Shown: one piece after another, positions 1-10,576 of the stretch
Numbering within the stretch: position 1 is the stretch's first letter
Layout of the letters: each line of letters starts with the position of its first letter
Assembly: GCF_027172205.1 (NCBI RefSeq)
Contig: NC_070607.1
Coordinates: 320,001 to 384,000 of the forward strand
From: Podarcis raffonei
Taxonomy: Eukaryota > Chordata > Lepidosauria > Squamata > Lacertidae
Length of the DNA stretch: 64,000 bases
Direction of reading: 5' to 3'
Program-made: the position numbers and the translations under genes
The notes under the pieces: generated by a model
The model's database searches: none
Told to the model about the DNA's origin: nothing
The model's input: the letters and a program-made list of their open reading frames with translations, nothing else

Positions 1-65
1 AGAAGCAAATGCACATATTTCAAGTGAAGAATGGGTGGGGAGTAAAGACTGCTAATTGAAGGGAT

Positions 66-182
66 CATAGAATCATAGAGTTGGAAGAGACCACAAGGGC
101 CATCGAGTCCAACCCCCTGCCAAGCAGGAAACACCATCAGAGCACTCCTGACATATGGTTGTCAAGCCTCTGCTTGACAAGA
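66..182 (-). repeat. CR1 LINE 3'-end fragment
   Basis: This is the last ~115 bp of a CR1 LINE read on the minus strand, with the ATTCTATG-type octamer tail at its left edge. The same stretch recurs at 33,443 and 57,266, where it joins CR1 reverse transcriptase coding sequence. The copy is severely 5'-truncated, which is usual for CR1, and has no coding part left. Confidence 0.9.
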
Positions 183-225
183 TCTCTGTGAAAGAAAGAT
201 CTTTCACAAGATCTCTGTGAAAGAA
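177..225. repeat. Local 20-bp direct duplication around a palindrome at a CR1 junction
   Basis: A 20-base sequence at 177-196 recurs exactly at 206-225. Between them lies the palindrome gaaagatctttc (194-205). The block sits exactly at the 5' truncation point of the CR1 fragment to its left, so it probably arose by template slippage when that insertion was completed. Confidence 0.75.
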
Positions 226-280
226 GGGTTGGATCAACAGGAATATATCATGAGAAGATACTTCAAAGGCTTCAAAGGCT

Positions 281-1023
281 CGGTATGTCGGCAGCGGGAC
301 TGGATGGGGGGGACTTTTTTTCTTTCTTCTATGTGATTAATCAATAATCCCCCCTCACAAGTCAGAACCGTCGCTTAAACAACCTAAGCTGGATGATTTA
401 AAACTGTGTGGAAATGAATTCTAACCAAAAGCATGTTTTATGGAGATCGAGAAAAGAACAAGAGCTTTTGGGATGACGCAGCAAAAAATAGAGTCGCCAT
501 GTTGGTAAGTTCTGTCAAAAGATTTATGACTGGGAGGAGGAATGGATTTGTTTTCATACTGCTGGCGAACCTCCTCAGAGGACTAAGAAAGGCGACAGAT
601 TTGTGAAGATTAATGATGGTAAGAGTGCTTTTATCTATGGAAGTGATGATATACGGAATCCATCTGGATATGGCTCTTGGACGAACGGAAAAATCCACAC
701 AGGATTACAATTTGTTTTGACCCGCTTATGGAGACTATCAGAAGAGGTCACAAAGAGAAAGGAAAAATATATGAAAATAACAAGATGAGATGTGGAAAAC
801 AGCAAGAAAGGACTGAATAGAATTGTGAACATTATTTGGACAGATTTGTGGACATTAAAGCAACAGTAAGAAGATGATTGGATCCCCTTCGGAACTTGAA
901 ATATGGGTACCCCCAACAAAAATTTAAAATTCGGCTTTGTAATTTGGAATTTATGTGATGTGATGTGATTTGATTTGATTGGTCGGTTAATAAAAATTAT
1001 TTAAAAAATAAAAATAAATAAAA
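281..1023 (+). mobile_element. A-tailed retroposon, family not identified
   Basis: The right end is an A-rich tail (about 985-1023) preceded by a TGTGATG/TTTGATT simple stretch and the signal-like sequence aataaaaatt. This is the form of an L1-type retroposon 3' end. Short open frames exist (for example plus 603-788), but none has a recognisable domain. No clear target-site duplication was found, so the left edge is approximate. It may be a 3' piece of an L1-type element or a relative of the ORF1-only family seen at 30,602 and 18,712; I could not align it to them by eye. Confidence 0.4.
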
Positions 1024-1024
1024 A

Positions 1025-1335
1025 TGATAAATCTGATTCAGTGTTAACAAGTGTAAAGTGATGCGTGCTGGGGCAAAATATCCTCACATTACATACAGTA
1101 TATGCTACTGTGGGCTGAGCTGAGGGTGACTGATTAAGAATCTTAAGATCAAGGTAGATAGATGTTGACCCGAGTTGTGGCAATGGAAAAAGGGGGAATT
1201 GTATTTTCGGGATTAGGAAAATGATTGAAAACAGAACTGGAAATATCTGAATGGCCTTATGTAAGTCTATGGTGCAGCTGCACTTGGAATACTGTGTGCA
1301 ATTTTGGTATCCTACTGCCAGAATTTTTTAAAAAG
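1025..1335 (+). pseudogene. Degenerate CR1/L2-group LINE reverse transcriptase fragment
   Basis: Conceptual translation on the plus strand gives scraps matching the C-terminal part of CR1-group reverse transcriptase. The clearest is HLEYCVQFW near 1,270-1,300, matching the same motif in the better preserved CR1 copies at 33,443 and 57,266. Stops and frame changes are numerous. It is far more diverged than the other CR1 copies here, so it is likely the oldest LINE relic in the window. Confidence 0.6.
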
Positions 1336-1552
1336 TGATGGAGTATCACCCTACTTTTTGAAAGATTTGCATGAGTGCCATGTACCATGTACAGAGAGGT
1401 GCTTTTCTTTACAGAAATAAAAACATTAGAACTTTGAAAATAATCATGTTATGTGGGCATGAATGGACAAAGTGAGACAATGTCCCTCACTGGCAGCTCC
1501 GCCTGTCGCAGAAGCCGTGACTTTGCAAACTGAAAAAAAAAAATAGTTCACC
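1336..1552. other. Unassigned noncoding sequence
   Basis: No gene or element family is recognised between the LINE relic and the tRNA-derived SINE. Confidence 0.5.
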
Positions 1553-1652
1553 CCAGTGAGAGTCAGTGTGGTTAGAGTGTCTGCAGGACTAGGACCTGGG
1601 AGACCCGGGTTCAAGGTTCAAATACCCACTCAGCCATGAAGTTCACTGGGTG
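1553..1652 (+). repeat. tRNA-derived SINE head, MIR/CORE-like
   Basis: The stretch carries an A-box-like region (gtggttagagtgtctgcagg) and a B-box-like gggttcaag, spaced as in a tRNA-related RNA polymerase III promoter, followed by the SINE body cactcagccatgaagttcac. The tail is missing or too diverged to see. It is a SINE rather than a tRNA gene: there is no cloverleaf closure and the right half is SINE body. Confidence 0.65.
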
Positions 1653-3611
1653 TTACTACATGCCTAAATTTAAGTTCCATTGTGCTCTCTGTATTGACTT
1701 CTTTTGCTATGGCTGGTTACAATGCTCCAAATACCACAAATTGCAAAAAGAACCAAATAAATTCTTTACACAAAGTTGTTCACAAATTTATAAAGATATG
1801 GGTTTGGGCAAACTACCCCCTCGAATTGAGTTTCATTCTGCTGGAATGAAACTGCAGTCACATCTCTTCTAGACTGCTTTCCCACTTGATTGCTTCTTTG
1901 TATTGCCTTTTGTGAAAAGCATTTATTCTGTCTTCAGCTAGATCCCCCATATTGTCATCATTTGCTTTGTAATCTTGTAAAAAATGTGCCTAGGTTGTGG
2001 CAACCATAACCTAGGTTTAAGGTGTTCTTTGGCTCCTGGCTTTTATATCTCAGTTTCTAACACTTAATATGTGGCAGAATTGACTATAATCTCATAGTCA
2101 ATTCTGCCACATATTAAGTCCACAATACCAGAATACTGAAATGGCACAGAAAAAAGTTTGGAAAGGGAGAAACTTAATGGGAAGGAAATAGATTTGCCAG
2201 GTTCCTTACGTAGATCCCATAAGAGAGATCCAGATGTGTCTACAGAATAGGCCTATGAATGTGCAGCCCAATCCACATTACAATGCTCACCTGGGCTCCA
2301 GTGAATTGATTTGATTCATTCCTGCTTGAGGCCATTGGTTATTATGCATTACTAACTGCTGCAACTATGGCATCCTTTAAATTATCCACTGTGGCAAAAG
2401 ACTCGGCTGCCATGGCCTCTTCTGCCCATTTTCCATCCAGTCCTTTCATCTCCCCCTCCACTGCCTGATGCAGCATGTCGTGCTCAAGATGTTCCATGCA
2501 GAGCTAGTAAGGGAGGTGAGTGTGTGGTGTGTGGTTGGTTACACTATAGTGGCAGTTTCCATGGTGATCTGGCACAGGAAGAGAAACATGGGAGAAGGAA
2601 CATGGAAGACTCTAAAAGGATATCTGGCCACACAACTGGTGAAGCTTTTTAAAGTGGCTAAGTATATTCTGATTAAAGCTCTTTGCACCTTTCTGAAACA
2701 TTTGAATTCTTTGATGTGAAGCAAGGCTGCTGCTGCTCTGGCTAAAGGTATTTCTGCATTTATACAGTTTATCCTCCATGCTCTTTTTCTTATGATTGAT
2801 TAATGCTTGCTTGATCACAAAAACTCTTGCTACAGTTTAACATTTATATGGCTTCTCTTCACTCTTACGTGAAAGAAAGCTGTTGCTCTGACTCTTCTAA
2901 ATTTCCGACCACAAATCCCCACTTACTGCAAGCTCTGACAGAAGCTTTTTCTGGAATTTCTTGCTTCTGTCATATCTACAATGCTTGTTCACACATGATT
3001 GATGACTGAGTATTTTCTCATGTGCACAAAACATGATTTCTTTGTTTCTCTTGCTTTTTTAATTGGCCATTTCACAGTAGTGTCCACCATGAGCACATTT
3101 TCATGCTCTAGTTTGCCAATCAGATTTACTTCAGATTTTTATTTTCTTTTGTTCTTTGCTGAATGTTGAACAAATGTCTTCTTTATTCTAGTTCTTTATT
3201 CTCTCATGTCCTCAATCTGTTTTTTGGTCTAAAAAATGCAATATAATATCTCAGAAAATACAGCTGCATAGTATTGTTTTGATTTAAAACAAGTGCAGGA
3301 AATGTAATTTTAGCTAAATAAAAATGTGTAAACATTGGAAGCTATTTACTTGGTTTCTCAAGGCTTGAAAGAAGAGGTCTAAGAGTACTTTCAACCCAGA
3401 GGTCCTGAGATTTCGTTTACACTGTGGAAGATAAATATGTAACATTATATTCATTTGTTGAAAGGAACAATGGGCAATATATATTGGAATCATTTTCAGC
3501 TGCATAAACGAGAATAAAGGCAAAGTCAGGTTTAGATCCTCAGATTCCTTACATCCTTCTTAAAAATACAAATACTTTTACTTCTCACTTAACAATAAAG
3601 CTGTAGCCTTA
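1653..3611. other. Noncoding stretch with one perfect hairpin
   Basis: Apart from the hairpin at 2,062-2,119, I recognise no gene, RNA or repeat family here. Open frames of 60-80 codons lack domains and plausible splice context and look like chance frames in AT-rich DNA. Confidence 0.5.
2062..2119. repeat. Perfect 26-bp-arm hairpin
   Basis: Bases 2,062-2,087 and 2,094-2,119 are exact reverse complements around the six-base loop aatctc. AT-rich flanks with no further symmetry suggest a recent palindromic event (a foldback or templated repair) or a very short foldback element, not an old decayed repeat. Confidence 0.9.
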
Positions 3612-4275
3612 TGAGGCTTTGCCCTCGGGTGGGAAAAATATTGCGCCCGGGAAAGGGAAGTGGGAGTCAACAGACACTCAAGGAATAGTTTCGGAGAAAA
3701 AGCTTTATTTCTACCATCCATGAACTGGTAAAAGGAGCAAGTGTGATAACTCACGAAAAGCATGCACGAGTTCACAGTCATGTGCACAAACAGTTCCCTC
3801 CCCTTTTCTCCTCCTTCTTGAAGAGTCCTGCCCATGAGTTCCTCTGAGCATGAACAGAAAGCTGTCTTGGGACTATTGGATTCTTGGCGCCCTTCCCAGG
3901 AAAGGGGGGGGGGGTGAGAGTGGTTCAGCATGTCCAGAGATGTTGCAATCTGGTTAACAAGGCCAACTAGAATGAGAAATGAAAAATGCATTGTTCTATT
4001 CAGCTACCTTTGTTACAGCAGAGCGGAATATGCTTAGCTAATGCTTTTTGTCTTAGAGGAAATGCAGTTTTAAATTCTTGAGGCGAGGCCTGGCTGGGGG
4101 GGGGGGGCAATTCACGAACAGTTTTGAGGCCTGGGGTGATTTCACAGACAGGATTTGGGTATCCTGTCCCTTCAAAGCAAGTTTAGCAAATCTGTTAAAT
4201 GCTGAATTGCTTGTCTCAGAATACAGTCACCCAAGAGGCTAAACAGCCCTGCCTTCCTTTGCATCGGGTCACCAC
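3612..4275 (-). mobile_element. Possible solo retroviral-type LTR
   Basis: Read on the minus strand, the segment has an AATAAA signal (in aaataaagctttttctccg, about 3,690-3,710) followed by ~80 bases ending in CA at 3,612, which is the R-U5 layout of a retroviral LTR. A TG start is plausible near 4,275. I found no convincing target-site duplication and no internal coding region next to it, so it would be an old solo LTR. It looks decayed. Confidence 0.35.
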
Positions 4276-6160
4276 AGCTTTCAAGAGAGGAGAAAGATGG
4301 ACACTGAAAAAATGAAAGTAGCTCTGTGCACGCTGAAGTTAAAGTGCAGCTGCTGGGTAGAATTTGGGGGCATTTTGGACCTGCTGTGTGTTTGGGGGGG
4401 TAATTTCATTGCTCATAACAATGTCCCCTATGTGTCAACAACTCCTGGAACAATTTAGATTCCAAGGAAAGCAATTTCAGCCTGCAGAACAGCTCAGCAA
4501 AAGCAGGAGAACCATTTCCCCTTCATTATTCATTCTTTCCCATGTTTATTTCTAAAGCATCGCTTACTCCTTAGCTACTCCTTTGCAGGAAATGTATGTC
4601 CACGTATGTGTGTGCTAAAAATGTTTTCTGCTGAAGAGCTACCGTAAATGGTGCCAACCTCCTTACAACAAACCACTCAACAATCTAGAAGGTCACTGCA
4701 TGGGGATTTAAAAAATCTCTGCTTCCAGGGACACTGACCCAGCTGTGAATGCCACTGAGCTTCATCTCCAATGAAGCTGAAAATGTTTACTTTTTACTTT
4801 TTTATTTCAGAATTTCTCCCTGAAGAGCAGTCACTGATCCTGGGAATTAAATGTTATGTTCTACTAAATGCTCCTGCTATGGGAATCTAATGAGTAAGAT
4901 GAAGTGATGTTAATATATCTGATAGTTATATCTATGAACATTAATTTAAATAATAAATGCTGAAGGGTATGTGTGATTCTGATAAGTACTCTTCAGATGT
5001 TTGCTGAACATGACAGATTTATAATTGAGTAGAGGGGCGGGGTACTGTTATACCCTTCAAAAATTAGGAAATATTCCAGGGGAGTGGGGAGCACTTTATA
5101 AGATTACACAGAGCAGTCCCAAAGCCACATTGACTTTCTTAATAATCCCATATATATTACGTGGTCTTTGGTAATTTGGTAATTTCTAAAGTCTTTAAAA
5201 GTTTTCACACACCTTTGTTCTGGATCCTTCTCACCTCCTTGCAAGGGGGTCTCTGCTGCAACAGAAAAATAAAGATCTGCCTTGCTTTGACTGGTTTTTG
5301 CCTCTATTCTTTCTTCTCTGACCCACTGGGTCCTTGATGCAGATTTGGGTTGTAAGAGACAACCCAGCCCCCTCTATTTCCCTGTGTTCCCCTGTTCCCT
5401 CTATTTCTTCACATTTCCACATGTTTCCAATTTTTAAATTAAAAAACACTCTCAACAGTGCAAACCTCTTTTAACATGTTTGTACACAAGTTTGCCTAAC
5501 ACAGCCATTTTTGCAAAGCAGAAGCTCCCTAGTATAATGCATCTTTGTACGTCACTGTCATAAAAAAAAATATCCACACAATTTCACATTGTACACCTTG
5601 TACATATTGCTTGGCTGCAGAACTGCTTAGAAAATCCAGCAGGTGCAAAGTTTAAAGGACAGCTGTGTTAGGCAAACTTGTTTGCTTCATGTTTGGTTTT
5701 GGAAAATGCAAACTAGATAAATTTAACTTATGATTTTATGCTTTTACATTACGTTGAAAACTGCTGTGATGTATTTTTATTATATAGCACTATGTAAATG
5801 GCTTAATAAATGAATAAATAAATGTATGTAAATACAACTAATTTCCCACACATGAGGTTGGCCACAGCTATATACATGTCACATGTGTGGGGGGTGGAAT
5901 TCAGTTTCGTTCACATTTTAATGTGAAGCTTCCTAGTTTGAATTTCCAAAACAATACATGAACCAAAGCACAGCTATCCTTTGAAATTTGTGTTGCTTTG
6001 TAATGTATTTTGAAACCAAGCTCTCAAACCAAAAAAGAGTACAATGACTTGTCTCATTGCGTCCCATCAGATCCTTAGCACCCTCCCCTCATACAACAAA
6101 AGCAGAACTGTCCACCTTCTTCTGTATCATAGAACCAAGCAAGTATAATCTGTTAAACCT
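4276..6160. other. Noncoding stretch with a 20-bp inverted repeat pair
   Basis: No gene is recognised. The only structure seen is the inverted repeat at 5,486-5,505 and 5,662-5,681. The sequence is AT-rich with short homopolymer runs. Confidence 0.5.
5486..5681. mobile_element. Possible ~196-bp foldback/MITE with perfect 20-bp inverted ends
   Basis: Bases 5,486-5,505 are the exact reverse complement of 5,662-5,681, with 156 bases between. The ends start acaagtttgcctaacacagc. No clear target-site duplication is visible beyond the repeats, so assignment to a transposon superfamily is open. Confidence 0.5.
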
Positions 6161-6161
6161 A

Positions 6162-6290
6162 GCTCAGGAGTAGACAACCTGGTGCCCACCAGGGGCTTTG
6201 GACTACAACACCCTTCATTCCTTCATGCTGACTAGGACTGATGGGAGTTATAGTCCAAAGCACCTGGTGGGCCCATTTCAGCTATCCATG
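6162..6290. mobile_element. Short hAT-like nonautonomous element
   Basis: The ends resemble hAT/Charlie-type termini (caggagtagacaacctg on the left, cagctatccatg on the right). The interior is self-complementary around 'ggctttggactacaac' and 'gttatagtccaaagc', a common sauropsid interspersed repeat form. No coding capacity. The flanking 8-bp duplication is not preserved. Confidence 0.5.
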
Positions 6291-6827
6291 ATCTGGATGG
6301 GGAGGAGTTAATGAAATCTATGCTCAAGTTTTGTTCCGATTAACTATGTTGTCCACTGTAACAATTGTGCTGGCTGCAACTCCGTACAATCATTTTATTC
6401 TTTGTGCATACTTTGGTGGAATCTACACATATCTAAAAAAAACATTGTGAAAATGCTTTTTTTAAAAAAAACATTTTGAAAAATACTTTCAATTTTGCAT
6501 AGCTCAGTGTCACCATTTATATGTAGCACTTTGCAACACATTCAAAATGTTTGATTTGCAGCTGTATAGCTGAGTCCTGTGTCTATTTTGGCCAAGTGTA
6601 CACTACCAGTATCTGTGACCTTCTGCTCCTTTCCCCTAAAGAACAGTGCAACACCCCCAGGCCAGGTGCAAATATGGGCCCAGGATCTTGAAATACCATA
6701 ACTCCACACCGACACATTTACATGCAGGTTAGTGTAGGTTTGGTAAAACATCCTTCATTATTATTTTATAAAAAATGCAAGTAATGAACAAAGTTCATAA
6801 TGTGCTACAACATATGTAACCCTTACT

Positions 6828-6901
6828 GCAAGATTTCTGCATTGCATAGGGTTGGACTAGATGACCCTTGGGATCCCTTTCAATTCTATGATTCTATGAT
6901 T
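6828..6901 (+). repeat. CR1 LINE 3' tail
   Basis: The sequence ggttggactagatgaccctt followed by ttctatgattctatgat is the canonical end of a CR1 LINE with its octamer tail, here on the plus strand and reduced to ~75 bp. Confidence 0.85.
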
Positions 6902-7170
6902 GCTAACATTTGAGCCTTTATCACCTTGGAAAACTATTGACTCTGGATGACGATTGGAAACGATGGCAGGCATCATGTGGAAAGGCTCTTTAAAAGCCTT
7001 TTGCTTTCATTCATATTTATGGCATCTAATGAACATGTGCAAGAATACAGCTTATTGGTTTCTTTTTTTTCATCAGCACAATGCAGTAGCTGAAACAGAA
7101 TTTCTCTATTGATGCAGATTCTGCCACTGATGTCAATGGCTGTGCATAATTGGGTGGTTAGTCATCCTGT

Positions 7171-7471
7171 CAGTGGCGGAAGAAGTCTCTTGGGCACCTG
7201 GGGTGGGGTGAAGTGAGGGCATAGGGACTGACGGGATGGGGTGTGCGGCACCCACTCTGTTGTTTGCTTGCCTGCCTCACTCCCGTCCTCTCCTCTGCCT
7301 GCCTGCCTTTTCCAGCCATCCCACGACTCCCAGCCTGGGGGGGGGGGTACTGAGCCTAGCCGGGGGGCGTGATCTGGTGCTGCAGCCCAGCCAGTATTTT
7401 GTCACACACCCTCCCCAGGGATGACACTCGGGGTGGACTGCCCCCACCACACACCCCTTGCTCCGCCTCTG
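7171..7471. mobile_element. hAT-type MITE (family with CAGTGGCGGAAGAAG ends)
   Basis: A 301-bp element begins cagtggcggaagaag and ends ttgctccgcctctg, near-inverted terminal repeats. It is flanked by an exact 8-bp target-site duplication catcctgt (7,163-7,170 and 7,472-7,479), the hallmark of hAT transposition. The GC-rich interior has no transposase, so mobilisation must have been in trans. A second member lies at 51,472-51,792. Confidence 0.88.
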
Positions 7472-7479
7472 CATCCTGT

Positions 7480-8117
7480 ATCAGAAGATAGCACAGTTAG
7501 TTAGTTACTCACTGTACTATCCTTATAAGGGCTGAGTAAAATCAAGCCTTTTGAGTTGTCACCCAGGTCCTGTCCTGGAAATATTTTACTATATTAGGAT
7601 TATACAAATGTATAATTGTTTTTCTCATGCCACTAGCAGTAATGGTTCTCATAAATTAGTCCCCAGCAATTTTATTAATCTCAATTTTTTTCTTGCACAA
7701 GAAACTACAGCCAAGAAATATTGAATGGTGTTATTGCGGGGAATGTCACATGCACATTGCACAATGTCCTGACATCATGTATGCTACATTGCAAGCAGCG
7801 CCAGATTTAGATGAAGAGAGGCCCTCGGCTCCTCCACTTGTGAGGCCCCTCCCAATCCCCCACCCTCATGACTAGAAGAAAATGGAGGAGTGTTATAAAC
7901 AAAATTGAGTGAAGCCAAGAATGATGCTGGGTATTTAAATTCTGCAATTCACAATTTCTCCTCTAAAGGACATAAGATGTTACTGTTAAATACTATAGTG
8001 ATTTTTTTAAAAAAATGCATAAATGTTAAAATTAACACTGAAAAACTTTTTGCAATAACTGAACTTTGTAAACCTTTTGTGGAATAAGCATTAATTTTTT
8101 AGGAAAATGAAGTTGTA
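7480..8117. other. Unassigned noncoding sequence
   Basis: No gene seen. Around 7,796-7,875, 'gcgccagatttagatg' and a run of 'ggcccctcccaatccc' resemble the left end of the hAT element found at 55,624, but too little is left to claim it. Confidence 0.45.
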
Positions 8118-8993
8118 CAGTGCTACCTTGCAAGACGAACGCCTCGCAAGACGAAAAACTCGCAAGACGAAAGAGTTTTCCGTTTTTTGAGTCGTTCCGC
8201 AAGACGAATTTCCCTATGGGCTTGCTTCGCAAGACGAAAGCGGGCGGCGGGGAGAAGAGCGCTTCTCCCCGCTGCCTGCCCCGCAAGCTCCGGGGACAGC
8301 GGGGAGGCGCAGCGCGTCTTCCCGCTGTCCCCGGACCTGGTTTGCAGGCGGGCGGCGGGGAGAAGAGCGCTTCTCCCCGCTGCCTGCCCCGCAAGCTCCG
8401 GGGACAGCGGGGAGGCACAGCGCGTCTTCCCGCTGTCCCCGGACCTGATCTGAAGGCGGGCGGCGGGGAGAAGAGCGCTACTCCCAGCTGCCTACCCCGC
8501 AAGCTCTGGGGACAGCTGGGAGGCACAGCGCGTCTTCCCGCTGTCCCCAGACCGCCGCCCACCTGCAGACCAGGTCCGGGGACAGCGGGAAGACGCGCTG
8601 CGCCTCTCCGCTGTCCCCAGAGCTTGCGGGGCAGGCAGCGGGGAGAAGCGCTCTTCTCCCCGCCGCCCGCCTGCAGACCAGGTCCGGGGACAGCGGGAAA
8701 ACGCGCTGCGCCTCCGTGCTGTGCCTGGAGCTTGCGGGCCGGCAGCAGGGAGAAGCGCTCTTCTCCCCGCCGCCCGCCTGCAGACCAGGTCCGGGGACAG
8801 CGGGAAGATGCGCTGCGCCTCCCCACTGTCCCCGGAGCTTGCGGGGCAGGCAGTGGGGAGAAGAGTGCTTCTCCCCGCTGCCAGCCCCGCAAGCCGCTAA
8901 GTACCGTTAATAGCTGTGCTTCGCAAGACAAAAAAATCCGCAAGACGAAGAAACTCGCAGAATGAATTAATTTCATCTTGCGAGGCACCACTG
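8118..8993. mobile_element. Palindromic Tc1/mariner (Tigger-like) nonautonomous element
   Basis: The element is flanked by TA (8,116-8,117 and 8,994-8,995). Its ends are cagtgctaccttgcaagacg and, reading inward from the right, cagtggtgcctcgcaagatg. Inside, the decamer gcaagacgaa repeats near the left end. A GC-rich 108-bp unit then occurs three times head to tail (starts 8,240, 8,348, 8,456), followed by inverted copies from about 8,559 to 8,890. The interior is therefore a large imperfect palindrome. Long open frames exist on both strands (up to 319 codons), but they follow the repeat and have low-complexity Pro/Ala/Gly/Arg composition. I do not regard them as genes. Confidence 0.8.
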
Positions 8994-9184
8994 TAATGTT
9001 ATTCTTAAAAAAACAACCCTTGAGTTTACAAATTATATTGCCTGGGAAGTGTAAATAATATGATCATGATTACCTGACAATGTGGCACTTTTAGAATCTA
9101 CTTTATGTTGTCATGAAACAGTTTTAAAATACATATTAAGAAGTAAACTACAACCATCAAATACAGTAAGACTAAAAATGTTTT

Positions 9185-10190
9185 TTCCTAGCCTTTCTCA
9201 TAGCAAAATCATCCAAAACTTCATCAAAATTTGTCTAAGTTTGTCACTTTCAATGTACAAAATAGCCCTTAATTCATTTTTAATTCTTATGCGTCTTGAA
9301 AAACTCCTCTCTCCCGAGCAGTTAGTGGCCATATAGCTAAGAAATAACCGCAAGATTGCTTCCACATTAGGAAAGGCCATCTGAATTTTTTCCTTGTATA
9401 TTATTTGATAAAGGTCTGTATGAGACAGAGAGTGCTCTGCTGTAAGCCTATGGGCTTTGTCTCAAGTACGTGCAAAAGTTCATCAATAAGTTTCAGGTCA
9501 ATATCTTCTGGGTATGCTTTCACACCTTGCTGAATTTCTTGCTTAGATGCTGTCAGATTACCAAGAATTGAAAACAATGGTACAACAGTACTTCTTTTTA
9601 AATTGGCTTCAAGTGCATCTAAAATAGAAATAAAGGATTTTATCCTAAACTTATCTCTTGAAGAAAGTGCATCTAAGGCATGGGTCAGCAAACTTTTTCA
9701 GTCCACTGTCCCTCACACCTTGTGGGGGGGCCAAACTATATTTTTTGTGGGGGGGAATGAACGAATTCCTATGCCCCACAAATAACCCAGAGATGCATTC
9801 TACTCATGTAAAAACACGCTGATTCCCAGACTGTCCGTGGGCCAGATTGAGAAGGCAATTGGGCCACATCCAGCCCCTGGGCCTTAGTTTGCCTACCCAT
9901 GATCTAAGGCATCAGGTGCACTTCTGACATTTATTTGCTGTTCCCTCACTCTGTCTCCTTGTTTTGTTGTTAACATTTGGCAAGGTGGCTTTTGCTTGTT
10001 TCTCAGGCTCAGTAAAATCTTCTCTAATTTTCCTTTTAAAAATCCAGAAGTGAACTGTACAAACTTGCACAAGAACTCAATAACAGGTCTTATTTCTTAT
10101 TTCTATAAGGACTTGCTGACCTTGTGAAATGCAGCATAAACACAAATTCCAGTTCTTCCATTTTCTGCAAAAGATTGTTAGCTTGAAGCC
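9185..10190 (-). pseudogene. hAT transposase relic (ZMYM1-like lineage)
   Basis: The minus strand keeps two recognisable pieces of a hAT-superfamily transposase. At 9,401-9,691 the frame reads through a helical stretch containing KFRIKSFISILDALEANL and ASKQEIQQGVKAYPEDIDL, similar to hAT-derived ZMYM1-like proteins. At 9,198-9,380, the next part of the protein, FPNVEAILRLFLSYMATN followed by CSGERSFS is the C-terminal dimerisation region. The two pieces are in different frames, separated by stops near 9,381-9,400. A short hAT element (9,679-9,901) has jumped into the middle, and more transposase-like sequence continues to about 10,190. The N-terminal zinc finger and catalytic part are not visible. 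This is a dead transposon gene, not a host gene; it has no introns and no intact start. Confidence 0.7.
9679..9901. mobile_element. hAT/Charlie-type MITE inside the hAT relic
   Basis: A 223-bp element begins catgggtcagcaaacttttt and ends agtttgcctacccatg. An exact 8-bp target-site duplication atctaagg lies at 9,671-9,678 and 9,902-9,909. A longer relative with the same ends is at 48,124-48,358. It inserted after the surrounding transposase gene had arrived. Confidence 0.92.
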
Positions 10191-10193
10191 TCC

Positions 10194-10576
10194 TGTCAGG
10201 GAGGCGAGAGGTGGAAGGGCAGATTACAGAGAGCCTCCAAAAATCGTGGGAAGCAGCACTTCCTCAGCGAAGGAGCTGCAGGGCTCGGAGGATGCAAGAA
10301 AGAGCCAAGGCACCGTGCCTGAGCAAAGCAGGGAGGAGGGAGGTCCCCCTTTACCCAAGCCTTCCCTGCGCAGTAGGCTTTTGTGCAGAGAGGGGAGGCG
10401 TTGGTTGGGGGGTCAAGAGACTACTCTGCTGGGGAGTAGTGCTAGTGACTGAGCCAGACATGGAATAGAGGCGTTCTGTATTGTAAATGTTTTTGCACCA
10501 ATAATAAAGCCTTTGAAAAGACTAGTGAGGGATCTTGCCTGTTCACTCTTGAGCAACCACATCGATAGGCATAACA
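10194..10576 (+). mobile_element. Solo LTR, Ty3/Gypsy-like
   Basis: The segment begins tgtcaggg, as do the LTRs of the two full Gypsy elements nearby, has an AATAAA signal at 10,502-10,507 and ends ...cataaca. Near-matching 5-bp flanks, cctcc and cttcc, fit a target-site duplication with one change. There is no internal region, so it is a solo LTR left by recombination. Its body differs from both full-length families here. Confidence 0.65.

Noticed and set aside
1553-1652. A tRNA gene
   Set aside because: A and B boxes are present, but there is no cloverleaf and the sequence continues as SINE body.
8032-8991. A 319-codon open frame on the minus strand and a 281-codon frame on the plus strand
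   Set aside because: Both lie in the GC-rich 108-bp repeat of a palindromic transposon. The translation is repetitive Pro/Ala/Arg/Gly with no domain, and the same DNA is open on both strands.
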